64,000 bases of DNA from assembly GCA_040901465.1 (NCBI GenBank), contig JBBDYN010000028.1, forward strand, positions 186,001 through 250,000, in the 5' to 3' direction. Under the pieces are notes generated by a model. It was given only the letters and a program-made list of their open reading frames with translations. It did no database searches and had not been told where the DNA came from. Positions 44,614 to 52,886 of this stretch are shown in pieces. Position 1 is the first letter of the stretch. Each line of letters begins with the position of its first letter. Source of the stretch: JAUSIF01 sp040901465. Lineage in GTDB: Bacteria; Pseudomonadota; Alphaproteobacteria; Rhizobiales; Xanthobacteraceae. A program made the position numbers and the translations under genes.

Positions 44614-45933
44614 ATGCCGTTGCCTTATGTTCACTCCGTCGATCGGGCGTTGCAGAGCGGCATCGGCCAGGGCGGCATTCCCGGCCGTGCCTATCTCGAT
44701 CAGCTTCGCCGCACCGAAGAGGCGCTCGTCGATCTGCGCACGGCCTATGGAAAGAGATCGCTGCCGCTCCTGCGCCTGCCGGAGAAGACCGACGATCTCG
44801 CGCCAATGGCCGAGATGGCGAAGAGGATCGTCGACTCGAGCGACATCGTGTTCCTCGGCACTGGCGGGTCGAGTCTCGGCGGACAGGCGCTGGCTCAACT
44901 CGCCGACTACGCGGTGTCCGGTCTCCACGCGTTGCACGGATCGCCGCGCGTACATTTTCTCGACAATCTCGATCCGCTGACTTTCGAGCGCTTGCTGGAA
45001 CGATTGCCGCTTGCGACCACGCGCTTCGTCGCGATCTCGAAGTCCGGCGGTACCGCCGAGACTCTGATGCAGGCGATTGCAGTCATCTCTGCGCTGGAGA
45101 AGACAGCACGCGGCGGCAAGATTTCCGAACATCTGTTCGGCGTGTCCGAGCCGCCTGCCGGCAAGCGCAAAGGCCTGCGCGAGCTTTTGGAATCGAGGAA
45201 CTGCGACGTGCTCGACCATGACCCCAATATTGGCGGGCGTTTTTCCGCGCTCTCGAACGTGGGGCTGTTGCCGGCGCTCGTGCTGGGCCTCGACGTGAAG
45301 GAAGTCCGCGCCGGCGCCCGCGAAGTGCTCCAGCCCTTGATCCTCGGCCGCACCGCGAAGGAAATTCCGCCGGCTGCGGGTGCCGCGCTCTCCGCCGCTG
45401 CCGCAGCCGAGGGAAAAATGATCCGCGTGATGATCGCCTATGCCGACCGGCTCGAGCGCTTCACCAAATGGTGGGTGCAGCTTTGGGCGGAAAGCCTCGG
45501 CAAAAAAGGGAAGGGCGCGGCGCCGATCGCGGCGCTCGGGCCCGTCGACCAGCACAGCCAGCTGCAGCTCTGGATCGACGGCCCGCGCGACAAACTTTTC
45601 ACGCTCATCACCACCGGCGTTGCCGGCACCGGCCCGCGCATGGACAAGGAACTCTCCGAGAAGGCGAGCGAGCCGGGCTTCGCCGGCAAGACCATCGGCG
45701 ATCTCGTCGCCGCCGAGGGCCGCGCCACCGCCGACACGCTCGCGAAAAACGGCCGCCCGATCCGTACCATCCACGTCGAGGAGCTCGACGAGCGCGCGCT
45801 CGGCGCACTCATGATGCATTTCATGCTGGAGACGATCATCGCTGCGCATCTCTTGGACGTCGATCCATACGGCCAGCCGGCGGTCGAGGATGGCAAGGTG
45901 CTCGCGAAGCGATTTCTCGCCGGAGAATCCTAG
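44614..45933 (+). CDS. pgi: Glucose-6-phosphate isomerase
   Basis: A 439-residue Pgi of the shorter bacterial type (the E. coli enzyme is about 549). IVFLGTGGSSLGGQALAQLA holds the first SIS-domain phosphate site and VAISKSGGTAETLMQAI the second, with the substrate glutamate and histidine region in GPVDQHSQLQLWIDGPRDKL. It interconverts glucose 6-phosphate and fructose 6-phosphate in glycolysis or gluconeogenesis. It is 9 bp after the Pot-type permease gene and 9 bp before arfB, so these unrelated genes seem to be co-transcribed. Confidence 0.92.
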   Translation: MPLPYVHSVDRALQSGIGQGGIPGRAYLDQLRRTEEALVDLRTAYGKRSLPLLRLPEKTDDLAPMAEMAKRIVDSSDIVFLGTGGSSLGGQALAQLADYAVSGLHALHGSPRVHFLDNLDPLTFERLLERLPLATTRFVAISKSGGTAETLMQAIAVISALEKTARGGKISEHLFGVSEPPAGKRKGLRELLESRNCDVLDHDPNIGGRFSALSNVGLLPALVLGLDVKEVRAGAREVLQPLILGRTAKEIPPAAGAALSAAAAAEGKMIRVMIAYADRLERFTKWWVQLWAESLGKKGKGAAPIAALGPVDQHSQLQLWIDGPRDKLFTLITTGVAGTGPRMDKELSEKASEPGFAGKTIGDLVAAEGRATADTLAKNGRPIRTIHVEELDERALGALMMHFMLETIIAAHLLDVDPYGQPAVEDGKVLAKRFLAGES

Positions 45934-45942
45934 GCGCGGTCT

Positions 45943-46362
45943 ATGATCCGGATCACCGACCGCATCGCGATCGACGAGCGCGAAATCGAGGAAAGCTTCG
46001 TGCGCGCCTCGGGTCCGGGCGGGCAGAACGTCAACAAGGTTTCGACCGCGGTTCAGCTCCGCTTCGACGTGCGGAATTCGCCCACGTTGCCTGATGAGGT
46101 ACGCGCGCGGCTGAGGGGCCTCGCGGGACGGCGGCTCACCAAGGATGGCGTGCTGCAGATCGTGGCGACGACGCACCGCACGCAGAAGCGGAACCGCGCC
46201 GACGCCCTCGACCGCCTCGTGGACCTGCTCCGCCGCGCTGCCGAGCGTCCGATTCCAAGGCGCAAGACCCGACCGCCCAAGTCGTCCAAGCGCCAGCGCC
46301 TGGAAGGCAAGAAACGGCGTTCCCGGATCAAGAGCCTGCGCAAGGTGCGCTCCTTCGACTGA
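45943..46362 (+). CDS. arfB: Ribosome-rescue peptidyl-tRNA hydrolase ArfB
   Basis: A 139-residue release-factor-like protein. The catalytic GGQ is at residues 26-28 in RASGPGGQNVNKVSTAVQLR, and the C-terminal tail (KTRPPKSSKRQRLEGKKRRS) is strongly basic, as needed to enter the empty mRNA channel of stalled ribosomes. It lacks the codon-recognition domains of RF1/RF2. It releases nascent chains from non-stop ribosomes. Confidence 0.93.
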   Translation: MIRITDRIAIDEREIEESFVRASGPGGQNVNKVSTAVQLRFDVRNSPTLPDEVRARLRGLAGRRLTKDGVLQIVATTHRTQKRNRADALDRLVDLLRRAAERPIPRRKTRPPKSSKRQRLEGKKRRSRIKSLRKVRSFD

Positions 46363-46476
46363 GCGGAACACAGGCGCTATCACCGCAACTCACAAGATTG
46401 TAGGTCCGTAGCCTAGTCCTCGCTCGCGCCCGAACCGGGCGGTAAGGTCCGGCAGATCGCGAGTCGGAACTGGGAA

Positions 46477-48264
46477 ATGCCCGTCCGCCAATTGCCCGAA
46501 GCGCTCGTCAACCGCATCGCCGCCGGCGAGGTGGTGGAGCGGCCGGCTTCGGTCGTCAAAGAGCTCGTCGAGAACGCGCTCGATGCCGGCGCGCGCCGGA
46601 TCGAGGTCGTGCTCTCCGGCGGCGGCTCGCGGCTCGCGCGCGTGACCGACGATGGAAGCGGCATGAGCGCGGCCGACCTCGCGCTCGCCGTCGAGCGCCA
46701 CGCCACCTCCAAACTTGACGGCGACGATCTCGATTCCATCGCGACCCTCGGCTTCCGCGGCGAGGCGCTGCCGTCGATTGGCGCGGTCGCGCGACTCATC
46801 ATCACGACCCGTACGCGAGACGCCGCGAATGCGAGCGAGATCAGCGTTGACGGCGGCAGGAAATCCGCAGTGAAGCCCGGCGCACTCGGGCGGGGTACCC
46901 GCATCGAAGTGCGCGACCTTTTTTACGCGACCCCCGCGCGCCTGAAGTTCCTTAAATCCGAGCGTGCCGAGACGGCAGCGGCGGTGGAAGCCGTGCGCCG
47001 TCTGGCGCTCGCTCGACCCGATGTCGCCTTCACCCTCGTCGCCGAGGACCGCGCGCCCGTCACCTACACCGCCCGCAGCAACGATCACGAAGGCCGGCTC
47101 GCGCGCATGGCCGACGTGCTCGGTGCGGAATTGCGCGAGAACGCGGTTTCGGTCGAAGGCGAGCGCGAGGGCGTGCGCGTCGCGGGCCTTGCCGGGCTTC
47201 CCACCTTCTCGCGCGCGAATTCCCTTGCGCAATATCTCTTTGTGAACCGCCGCCCCGTGCGCGACAAGGTTCTGCTCGGCGCCGTGCGCGCCGCCTATTC
47301 GGATTTGCTGCACGGCGACCGCCATCCGGTGGTGGCGCTATTCCTCGCGCTCGATCCGCGCGAGGTCGACGTGAATGTGCATCCGGCCAAGACCGAAGTT
47401 CGCTTTCGCGATCCCGGCCTCATTCGAGCTCTGCTGATCCGCGCGCTCAAGGACGCGCTCGGCGCAGGCGCCATGCGTTCGGCGACGACCGGTGCCGCGC
47501 GCCTCGTCGCCTTCGCCCGCCGCAGTCCCGGCGGCGCGCGGCCCGCGAGCGGCTGGCGCGGCTCGGCAGCGCCTGCCTTCGCGCCGGGATTTGCCGAAGA
47601 GGACCAGGCTGTCTTCGCCGCGATCGCCTCGCCTTCGGCCGACGCGCGCGCCGATTTGGCACCCGCTTCGCCCGACCTCCTCGACAAGCCGCTCGGCGCC
47701 GCCCGCGCGCAACTGCACGAGACCTACATCGTCGCGCAAACCCGCGACGGGCTGGTCGTTGTCGACCAGCACGCCGCCCACGAGCGTATCGTCTACGAGA
47801 AGCTCAAGGCCGCGCTCGGGCGCGACGGACCGGCGCGGCAAATTCTCCTGGTGCCACAGGTGGTTGAGCTGGATCCGGCCGACGCGGCCGCGCTCGTCGA
47901 GCGCGCGGAAGAACTCGGCAGGCTCGGTCTCGTGCTCGAAGCCTTTGGGCTGGGCGCCGTGCTCGTGCGCGAGGTGCCTTCGCTCCTTGGCGACGTCGAC
48001 GCCGCCGGCATGGTGCGCGATCTCGCCGAGCACATGGCCGAGTGGGATCAATCGCTGCCCTTTGAGCGCCGGCTGCTCGCGGTCGCATCCTCCATGTCGT
48101 GCCATGGCTCGGTGCGGGCCGGCCGCCGCCTGAAACCCGAGGAGATGAACGCACTCCTGCGCGAGATGGAAGTCACCGAGAACGCCGGCCAGTGCAATCA
48201 CGGCCGTCCGACGTATGTAGAACTGAAACTCGAAGACATTGAAAAATTATTTGGGCGCCGTTAG
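46477..48264 (+). CDS. mutL: DNA mismatch repair protein MutL
   Basis: A 595-residue MutL. The GHKL ATPase motifs are clear: NRIAAGEVVERPASVVKELV with ENALDAGARRI, then VTDDGSGM and GFRGEALPSIG. The C-terminal domain has the endonuclease motif DQHA-x2-E-x4-E starting at D430 and the QCNHGRPTY motif (CxHGRP, C573), so it should nick DNA, as MutL proteins do in bacteria without MutH. A proline/alanine-rich linker lies between about residues 335 and 405. Its stop is followed by a pair of palindromic repeats. Confidence 0.95.
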   Translation: MPVRQLPEALVNRIAAGEVVERPASVVKELVENALDAGARRIEVVLSGGGSRLARVTDDGSGMSAADLALAVERHATSKLDGDDLDSIATLGFRGEALPSIGAVARLIITTRTRDAANASEISVDGGRKSAVKPGALGRGTRIEVRDLFYATPARLKFLKSERAETAAAVEAVRRLALARPDVAFTLVAEDRAPVTYTARSNDHEGRLARMADVLGAELRENAVSVEGEREGVRVAGLAGLPTFSRANSLAQYLFVNRRPVRDKVLLGAVRAAYSDLLHGDRHPVVALFLALDPREVDVNVHPAKTEVRFRDPGLIRALLIRALKDALGAGAMRSATTGAARLVAFARRSPGGARPASGWRGSAAPAFAPGFAEEDQAVFAAIASPSADARADLAPASPDLLDKPLGAARAQLHETYIVAQTRDGLVVVDQHAAHERIVYEKLKAALGRDGPARQILLVPQVVELDPADAAALVERAEELGRLGLVLEAFGLGAVLVREVPSLLGDVDAAGMVRDLAEHMAEWDQSLPFERRLLAVASSMSCHGSVRAGRRLKPEEMNALLREMEVTENAGQCNHGRPTYVELKLEDIEKLFGRR

Positions 48265-48269
48265 CCCGT

Positions 48270-48356
48270 CGTCATGGCCGGGCTTGTCCCGGCCATCCAC
48301 GCCTTTCCTTTTCCATTCGCAAGACGTGGATGCCCGCGACAAGCGCGGGCATGACG
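48270..48356. repeat. BIME-like pair of 23-nt hairpins
   Basis: ATGGCCGGG-CTTGT-CCCGGCCAT (48274-48296) and ATGCCCGCG-ACAAG-CGCGGGCAT (48330-48352): two perfect 9-bp stems with 5-nt loops in opposite orientation, between the convergent mutL and rsmD genes. Related pairs occur at 50401 and 53830. They may act as bidirectional terminators or REP elements. Confidence 0.8.
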
Positions 48357-48368
48357 GGAGCGAGGCGA

Positions 48369-48923
48369 TCAAGGCATTCGCAAAATCGTAATCTCCGTAT
48401 CGTCATAGGCGCGCCGCTCCATTTCCTCGAAGCCTTCCGGCGCGATGAATTTCGCGTCGACGGATTCCTCGACGACGACGATCGCGCCGGGAACGAGCCA
48501 GCCGCCCGCGCGCGCGCTCGCGAGTGATTTTTCCGCCGATCCTTTTCCGTAGGGCGGATCGCAGAACATGAGCGAAAAGGGCTCGACTGGATTCGCCTGG
48601 CCAAGCTTGGTCGCGTCGCGCCGGAAAATGCGCGTGACGGCGCCAAGGCCCAGCACGTCGACATTCTCGCGCAGGAGCGCGCGCCCTTCGGCCGAGTCGT
48701 CGACGAACAGCGCGAAGCGCGCGCCGCGCGACAGCGCCTCGATCCCGAGCGCGCCGGTGCCCGCGAAAAGATCGAGCACGCGCGCGTCGGTGACCGGATC
48801 GCCGTACGCGTGCACGAGAACGTTGAAGATAGACTCGCGCAGCCGGTCCGACGTGGGCCGGATCGCGTTCGACGTCGGTCCCTTCAGCGTCCGCCCGCGA
48901 AATTTTCCCGCGACGACGCGCAT
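48369..48923 (-). CDS. rsmD: 16S rRNA (guanine(966)-N(2))-methyltransferase
   Basis: A 184-residue RNA methyltransferase. MRVVAGKFRGRTLKGP and RPTSDRLRESIFNVL at the start are RsmD signatures, DLFAGTGALGIEALSRGA is the AdoMet site and FCDPPYGKG the catalytic DPPY. The ATG at 48923 is one base after the rluB stop, so translation is probably coupled; the longer frame upstream runs through rluB in another frame. It methylates G966 of 16S rRNA. Confidence 0.94.
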   Translation of the reverse strand: MRVVAGKFRGRTLKGPTSNAIRPTSDRLRESIFNVLVHAYGDPVTDARVLDLFAGTGALGIEALSRGARFALFVDDSAEGRALLRENVDVLGLGAVTRIFRRDATKLGQANPVEPFSLMFCDPPYGKGSAEKSLASARAGGWLVPGAIVVVEESVDAKFIAPEGFEEMERRAYDDTEITILRMP

Positions 48924-48924
48924 G

Positions 48925-49860
48925 TCACTGTCCGCGCCGCCGCCGCGGCGGCGCCTTGCCGACGCCCTTGCGTTGCGGCTGCCGCGAGGGGAGCGTGATC
49001 GGACGCGGGGGCTTCCCCTTCGGCGCCTCGGCACGCGCCGGCTGTCGGATCGGAACTGCCGCAGGTGTCGCCTCCCGCAACGGCGCCGCGAAATCGACGC
49101 CCGCTTCGCGCGCGAGCCGTTCGCCGAGCTGCTCCTGCAGAATACGCGTCTTCACTTCCTCGATCGCGCTCGGCGCGAGCTCGGCGAGCTGGAACGGTCC
49201 ATAGGAAACCCGGATCAGCCGGCTCACCATGAGCCCGAGTGTGCCCAGCACCTTGCGCACCTCCCGATTCTTGCCTTCGCGCAGGCCGACGGTGAGCCAG
49301 ACGTTCGAGCCCTGCACGCGGTCGAGTTTCGCCTCGACAGGCCCATAGGAAATCCCCTCGACCGTGATGCCGTCCTTGAGACGATCGAGGTCCGCCTGCG
49401 TGACCTTGCCGTTTGCGCGCACGCGGTAGCGCCGCAGCCAGCCGGTCTCCGGCAATTCCAGCGCACGTTTCAGCCCGCCGTCGTTCGTGAGCAGCAGGAG
49501 CCCTTCGCTCGTGAGATCGAGCCGGCCCACGCTGACGAGCCGCGGCAACCCCGCCGGCAGCTTCTCGTAGAGCGTCGGCCGCCCCTGCGGGTCGCGGCTC
49601 GTGGTCATCAGCCCGCGCGGCTTGTGATAGCGGAATAGCCTTGTGCGCTCGCGCGTCGGCAGCGGCGTGCCGTCGACCGTCACCGCGTCGCGCGCCGACA
49701 CGTTGAGCGCGGGGCTCGCGATCGTCTGTCCGTTCACCGCGACCCGCCCGGCGGCGATCCAGACTTCCGCCTCGCGCCGCGAGCACAGCCCCGCGCGCGC
49801 CATCACCTTGGCGATGCGCTCGCCTTCGTGCGCGTTCGTTGGCTCCGGCTTGCGGGTCAT
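48925..49860 (-). CDS. rluB: Pseudouridine synthase RluB-like
   Basis: A 311-residue enzyme with an N-terminal S4 RNA-binding domain (residues about 14-60, RIAKVMARAGLCSRREAEVW) and a RsuA-type catalytic domain with the nucleophile D115 in SVGRLDLTSEGLLLLTNDG. The C-terminal tail is rich in Pro/Arg/Lys. The family modifies 23S or 16S rRNA; RluB is the usual assignment for this length, with RluE or RsuA less likely. I start at the ATG at 49860. It is divergent from tadA, 58 bp away. Confidence 0.9.
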   Translation of the reverse strand: MTRKPEPTNAHEGERIAKVMARAGLCSRREAEVWIAAGRVAVNGQTIASPALNVSARDAVTVDGTPLPTRERTRLFRYHKPRGLMTTSRDPQGRPTLYEKLPAGLPRLVSVGRLDLTSEGLLLLTNDGGLKRALELPETGWLRRYRVRANGKVTQADLDRLKDGITVEGISYGPVEAKLDRVQGSNVWLTVGLREGKNREVRKVLGTLGLMVSRLIRVSYGPFQLAELAPSAIEEVKTRILQEQLGERLAREAGVDFAAPLREATPAAVPIRQPARAEAPKGKPPRPITLPSRQPQRKGVGKAPPRRRRGQ

Positions 49861-49918
49861 GGGCGTCCGTGCGAGTTCGGATTGACGCGGGTAGCATGCC
49901 GGCGCCCCGGAGACGAGC

Positions 49919-50365
49919 ATGGCCGAGCCGAATTTCATGGATCTTGCGTTGGCCGAGGCGGAAGCCGCGGGCAAGCGGGGCGAGGTGCCGGTCGGCTGCG
50001 TCGTCGTGCGCGACGGCGCGGTGATCGCGCGTGCCGTCAACCGCACGCTCGCGGACCATGACCCCACGGCGCACGCCGAGATGCTGGCGCTGCGCGCCGC
50101 CGCTCGCGCGCTCGGTGACGAGCGGCTCATTGACTGCGACCTCTACGTGACGCTCGAGCCCTGCGCCATGTGCGCGGCGGCGATCTCGTTCGCGCGCATC
50201 CGTCGGCTTTATTACGGTGCAACCGATCCCAAGGGCGGCGCAGTGGAATCCGGCGTGCGCTTCTTCGTGCAGCCGACCTGCCATCACAGGCCGGAGATTT
50301 ATGGCGGCATCGGTGCGGAGCGCGCCGCCGCGCTGCTCAGGGATTTTTTCGCTGAACGAAGATAG
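49919..50365 (+). CDS. tadA: tRNA adenosine(34) deaminase
   Basis: A 148-residue zinc deaminase. The catalytic HAE is at residues 52-54 (TAHAEMLALR) and the zinc cysteines in EPCAMC (C82, C85). GEVPVGCVVVRDGAVIARA at about 21-39 is typical of TadA. It deaminates A34 to inosine in tRNA-Arg(ACG). The stop is followed by palindromic repeats and the convergent patatin gene. Confidence 0.95.
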   Translation: MAEPNFMDLALAEAEAAGKRGEVPVGCVVVRDGAVIARAVNRTLADHDPTAHAEMLALRAAARALGDERLIDCDLYVTLEPCAMCAAAISFARIRRLYYGATDPKGGAVESGVRFFVQPTCHHRPEIYGGIGAERAAALLRDFFAERR

Positions 50366-50400
50366 CTGGCGTTGGACGACAACGGGTGCGCCAAGCTCGT

Positions 50401-50490
50401 CGTCATGCCCGGGCTTGACCCGGGCATCCATACGGCGTCGACGAGAGTTGAAACGGCGAATGGATTGCCGGGTCAAGCCCGGCAATGACG
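50401..50490. repeat. BIME-like pair of 23-nt hairpins
   Basis: ATGCCCGGG-CTTGA-CCCGGGCAT (50405-50427) and ATTGCCGGG-TCAAG-CCCGGCAAT (50464-50486), perfect 9-bp stems with complementary loops, between convergent tadA and the patatin gene. Same family as the elements at 48270 and 53830. Confidence 0.82.
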
Positions 50491-50520
50491 ATCCGGTTCG
50501 ATCGGAGTCGGTTCTGGCGC

Positions 50521-51345
50521 TCATTGATCCAGCAATGCCCCGAGCTTCCGCTTCAGCTCGTCCTTGATCGGCTCCGCCGCGCGCAGGATCGGCGTGGCCC
50601 GGAAGAAATCCAGCATGCCGAACGCATCCACGTTCGGCCGCAGCAAGAGGTCCGGCGCGCCGCCTTTCAGCTTCTCGCCCGCGATCGTATGCGACATGAT
50701 GGCGAGCGTCGAAAACAGCGCCTCGAAAGGGGCGGGCACGCCGCGGCTGCGGCCGGTCGGCCCTCCGGTCACGTCGACTGCGATCACGATGTCCGCGGCC
50801 CCGCGCAGGAGGTCGAAGGGAAGCGGATTGACCGCGCCGCCGTCCACGAGCACCCGCCCGTCGTGCTCGACCGGACGCAACAGCCCCGGCACCGCGATCG
50901 AGCCCGCGATCGCCGGCCTTAGCTCGCCCGCGCCGAACACCACTTCCTTGCGCTGCCAGAAATCCGTCGCCACCACCGTCAGCGGAATTTTCAGATCGGA
51001 AAAATTCCGCGGCACCGCGCCGGGGAGAAATTTTTCCACGAAGCCCTCGGCGTCCGCGAGCATCGGATTGCCGGTGGAGAAAAGATCGGTCACGCGCCCG
51101 ACGCGGATCGCGAAGATGCGCCGCATCACTTCGCCACGGTTGCGCAGAAGCGTCGTCGCGTATGCGCGGATCTCGTGCCCCGACATGCCGGCGGCGTAGC
51201 CCGCGCCGATAAGCGCGCCGATCGAGGCGCCCGCGATTGCCTTCGGCCGCACGCCGAGCTCGTCGAGCGCCTCGATCACCGCGATGTGCGCGAGCCCGCG
51301 CGCGCCGCCGAGGCCGAGCGCGAGCGCGACCGTGGGCGCGCTCAC
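50521..51345 (-). CDS. Patatin-like phospholipase family protein
   Basis: A 274-residue RssA-type patatin. The oxyanion glycines GLGGARGLAHIAV are at about 11-23, the nucleophile S41 in IAGASIGALIGAG (GxSxG) and the catalytic aspartate D168 in VLVDGGAVNPLP (family DG(A/G)). No signal peptide. Likely a cytosolic lipid acyl hydrolase of unknown role. The ATG overlaps the end of the phosphotransferase gene by 4 bp, so the two are co-transcribed. Confidence 0.92.
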   Translation of the reverse strand: MSAPTVALALGLGGARGLAHIAVIEALDELGVRPKAIAGASIGALIGAGYAAGMSGHEIRAYATTLLRNRGEVMRRIFAIRVGRVTDLFSTGNPMLADAEGFVEKFLPGAVPRNFSDLKIPLTVVATDFWQRKEVVFGAGELRPAIAGSIAVPGLLRPVEHDGRVLVDGGAVNPLPFDLLRGAADIVIAVDVTGGPTGRSRGVPAPFEALFSTLAIMSHTIAGEKLKGGAPDLLLRPNVDAFGMLDFFRATPILRAAEPIKDELKRKLGALLDQ

Positions 51346-52421
51346 GCAGCCATCCCCGCGCGGCGCGCGAACCTGGCCGCCATGTCCGCGAGTGGCCGCA
51401 CTGCGTCTGCGCGCACCGCGGCATGACGGTTGGCGGCGGTGCCGTCGCGCACGCGCCCGGCGATCCCCTGCACGATCGCAGCGAGCCGGAAGAAATTATA
51501 GGCAAGGTATAGATCGAGGTCGGCGCCGGGATTGAAGCTCGTGCGCTTCGCATAAAGCGTCGCGTATTCATCGCGCGCGGGAATGCCGAGCGCCTTGAGA
51601 TCGCGCCCCGCGAGCGTGCCGAAGCCGCCTTCTTCCGGCATGTCCCACGCCATCAGATGATAGGTGAAGTCGGCGAGCGGATCGCCGAGCGTGGAAAGCT
51701 CCCAGTCGATCACGGCGGCGACCGTGGGGCTCGCCTTCGCAACGATCAGGTTGTCGAGCCGGTAATCGCCGTGCACGAGCCTGAGCGCCGGCTGCGGCGG
51801 CAAATGTTCGGGGAGCCACGCGATCAGCCGATCCATCTGCGGAATCTCGTCCGTCTTCGACGCGAGATATTGCTTGGTCCAGCGTGCCACCTGCCGCGCC
51901 ATGTAATGCTCGCCCTTGCCATAGTCGGCGAGACCGATCTCCGCCGGCGCGAACGAATGCAGCCGCGCAAGCCTCGCGTTCATCGCGTCATAGACCGCCG
52001 CGCGCTCCACTGGCGTCGCGCCGTCCATTTGCGGCTCCCAGAACACGCGGCCGTCCACGTGCGCCATGACGTAGAATGCCGTGCCGATGACACTTTCGTC
52101 CCCGCACAGGAGCAACGGCTCCGGCACCGGAAAGTTTCGCGGAAAGAGCGCGGCCATGACGCGGAATTCGCGTTCGATCGCGTGCGCCGAGGGGAGCAGT
52201 TTTCCCGGCGGCTTGCGCCGGAGCACGTAGCGTCGCGCCGGCGTCGAGAGGAGATAAGTCGGGTTCGATTGCCCGCCCTTGAACTGGCGGACTTCAAGCG
52301 GCCCATCAAAGCCCGCGAGCCGTTCCGCGAGATGTGCCTCGAGCCGCGCCACGTCGAACGCCAGCCCCTCGGCCACTTCGCCGGTTCCCGAATAGGCCGC
52401 CTGTCGATCGATCTTCGTCAT
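51342..52421 (-). CDS. APH-type phosphotransferase family protein (ACAD10/11 N-domain-like)
   Basis: A 359-residue kinase-like protein. QFKGGQSNPTYLLST is the glycine-rich loop region, RYVLRRKPPGKLLPSAHAI carries the lysine strand, and the catalytic loop is LVHGDYRLDNLIV, followed by VIDWELSTLGDPLADF with the metal-binding aspartate. This pattern is that of the bacterial relatives of human ACAD10/11, thought to phosphorylate hydroxyacyl-CoA during fatty-acid breakdown; no acyl-CoA dehydrogenase gene is adjacent. First gene of the pair with the patatin. Confidence 0.9.
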   Translation of the reverse strand: MTKIDRQAAYSGTGEVAEGLAFDVARLEAHLAERLAGFDGPLEVRQFKGGQSNPTYLLSTPARRYVLRRKPPGKLLPSAHAIEREFRVMAALFPRNFPVPEPLLLCGDESVIGTAFYVMAHVDGRVFWEPQMDGATPVERAAVYDAMNARLARLHSFAPAEIGLADYGKGEHYMARQVARWTKQYLASKTDEIPQMDRLIAWLPEHLPPQPALRLVHGDYRLDNLIVAKASPTVAAVIDWELSTLGDPLADFTYHLMAWDMPEEGGFGTLAGRDLKALGIPARDEYATLYAKRTSFNPGADLDLYLAYNFFRLAAIVQGIAGRVRDGTAANRHAAVRADAVRPLADMAARFARRAGMAA

Positions 52422-52886
52422 GGCATTAGTCTAAAGCGCCTTTCGCGCTGATTGAATTCGGTCATGCGAATTCCTTCTCGCGGCGGTATTCCGCCCGAGC
52501 TTTGCAAATTCCCCTCGCGCTTGCGCGCGCGAGAGGGATGGCGCGCCGACGGGCGCACCTTGGGTTTTGGTCGCGCTCCAACGGGAGCGCGGCGCCTTTC
52601 GGCGCGCCATCGCGGCGTCTTAAACCCCGGGCCGCGCTTTTCCAGAGCCCTCGCGGGCTCCTTCTCAGCGAGCTCCTCGCAGGCGGTCGTAGTGCCGCCG
52701 GGCGGAGCCCCGGGGCTCCCGAGCGCGCGGCTGCGAACCGCGCCCGCGGGCGCCGCTCCCCGCTCCGCCTTCAGCACGCCTCCGGAGACGCCCTCAACGA
52801 GCGGGAATGCAGGCGAATGTAATCGAGGTTCGGACGATGGGGAAAAGTCTTCACGACAATGTGATTATATTCCTGAAACGCCGGCC
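52422..52886. repeat. 465-bp non-coding module dense in inverted repeats
   Basis: No convincing gene is present; a long + frame here has extreme Arg/Ala/Pro composition and overlaps palindromes. The clearest repeat is GATGGCGCGCCGA (52537-52549) and its exact complement TCGGCGCGCCATC (52599-52611), with a smaller GC hairpin CCTCGCGC/GCGCGAGAGG just before it. I recall similar translated stretches (ending in PPETP) as hypothetical proteins in Bradyrhizobium-like genomes, which would suggest a dispersed intergenic repeat. It lies between the phosphotransferase gene start and the dehalogenase gene end, both on the minus strand. Confidence 0.55.

Noticed and set aside
48884..51571. Minus-strand open frame of 895 codons
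   Set aside because: It is a high-GC shadow frame across rluB, tadA and the patatin gene, rich in Arg/Ala, with no domain; the real genes are in other frames.
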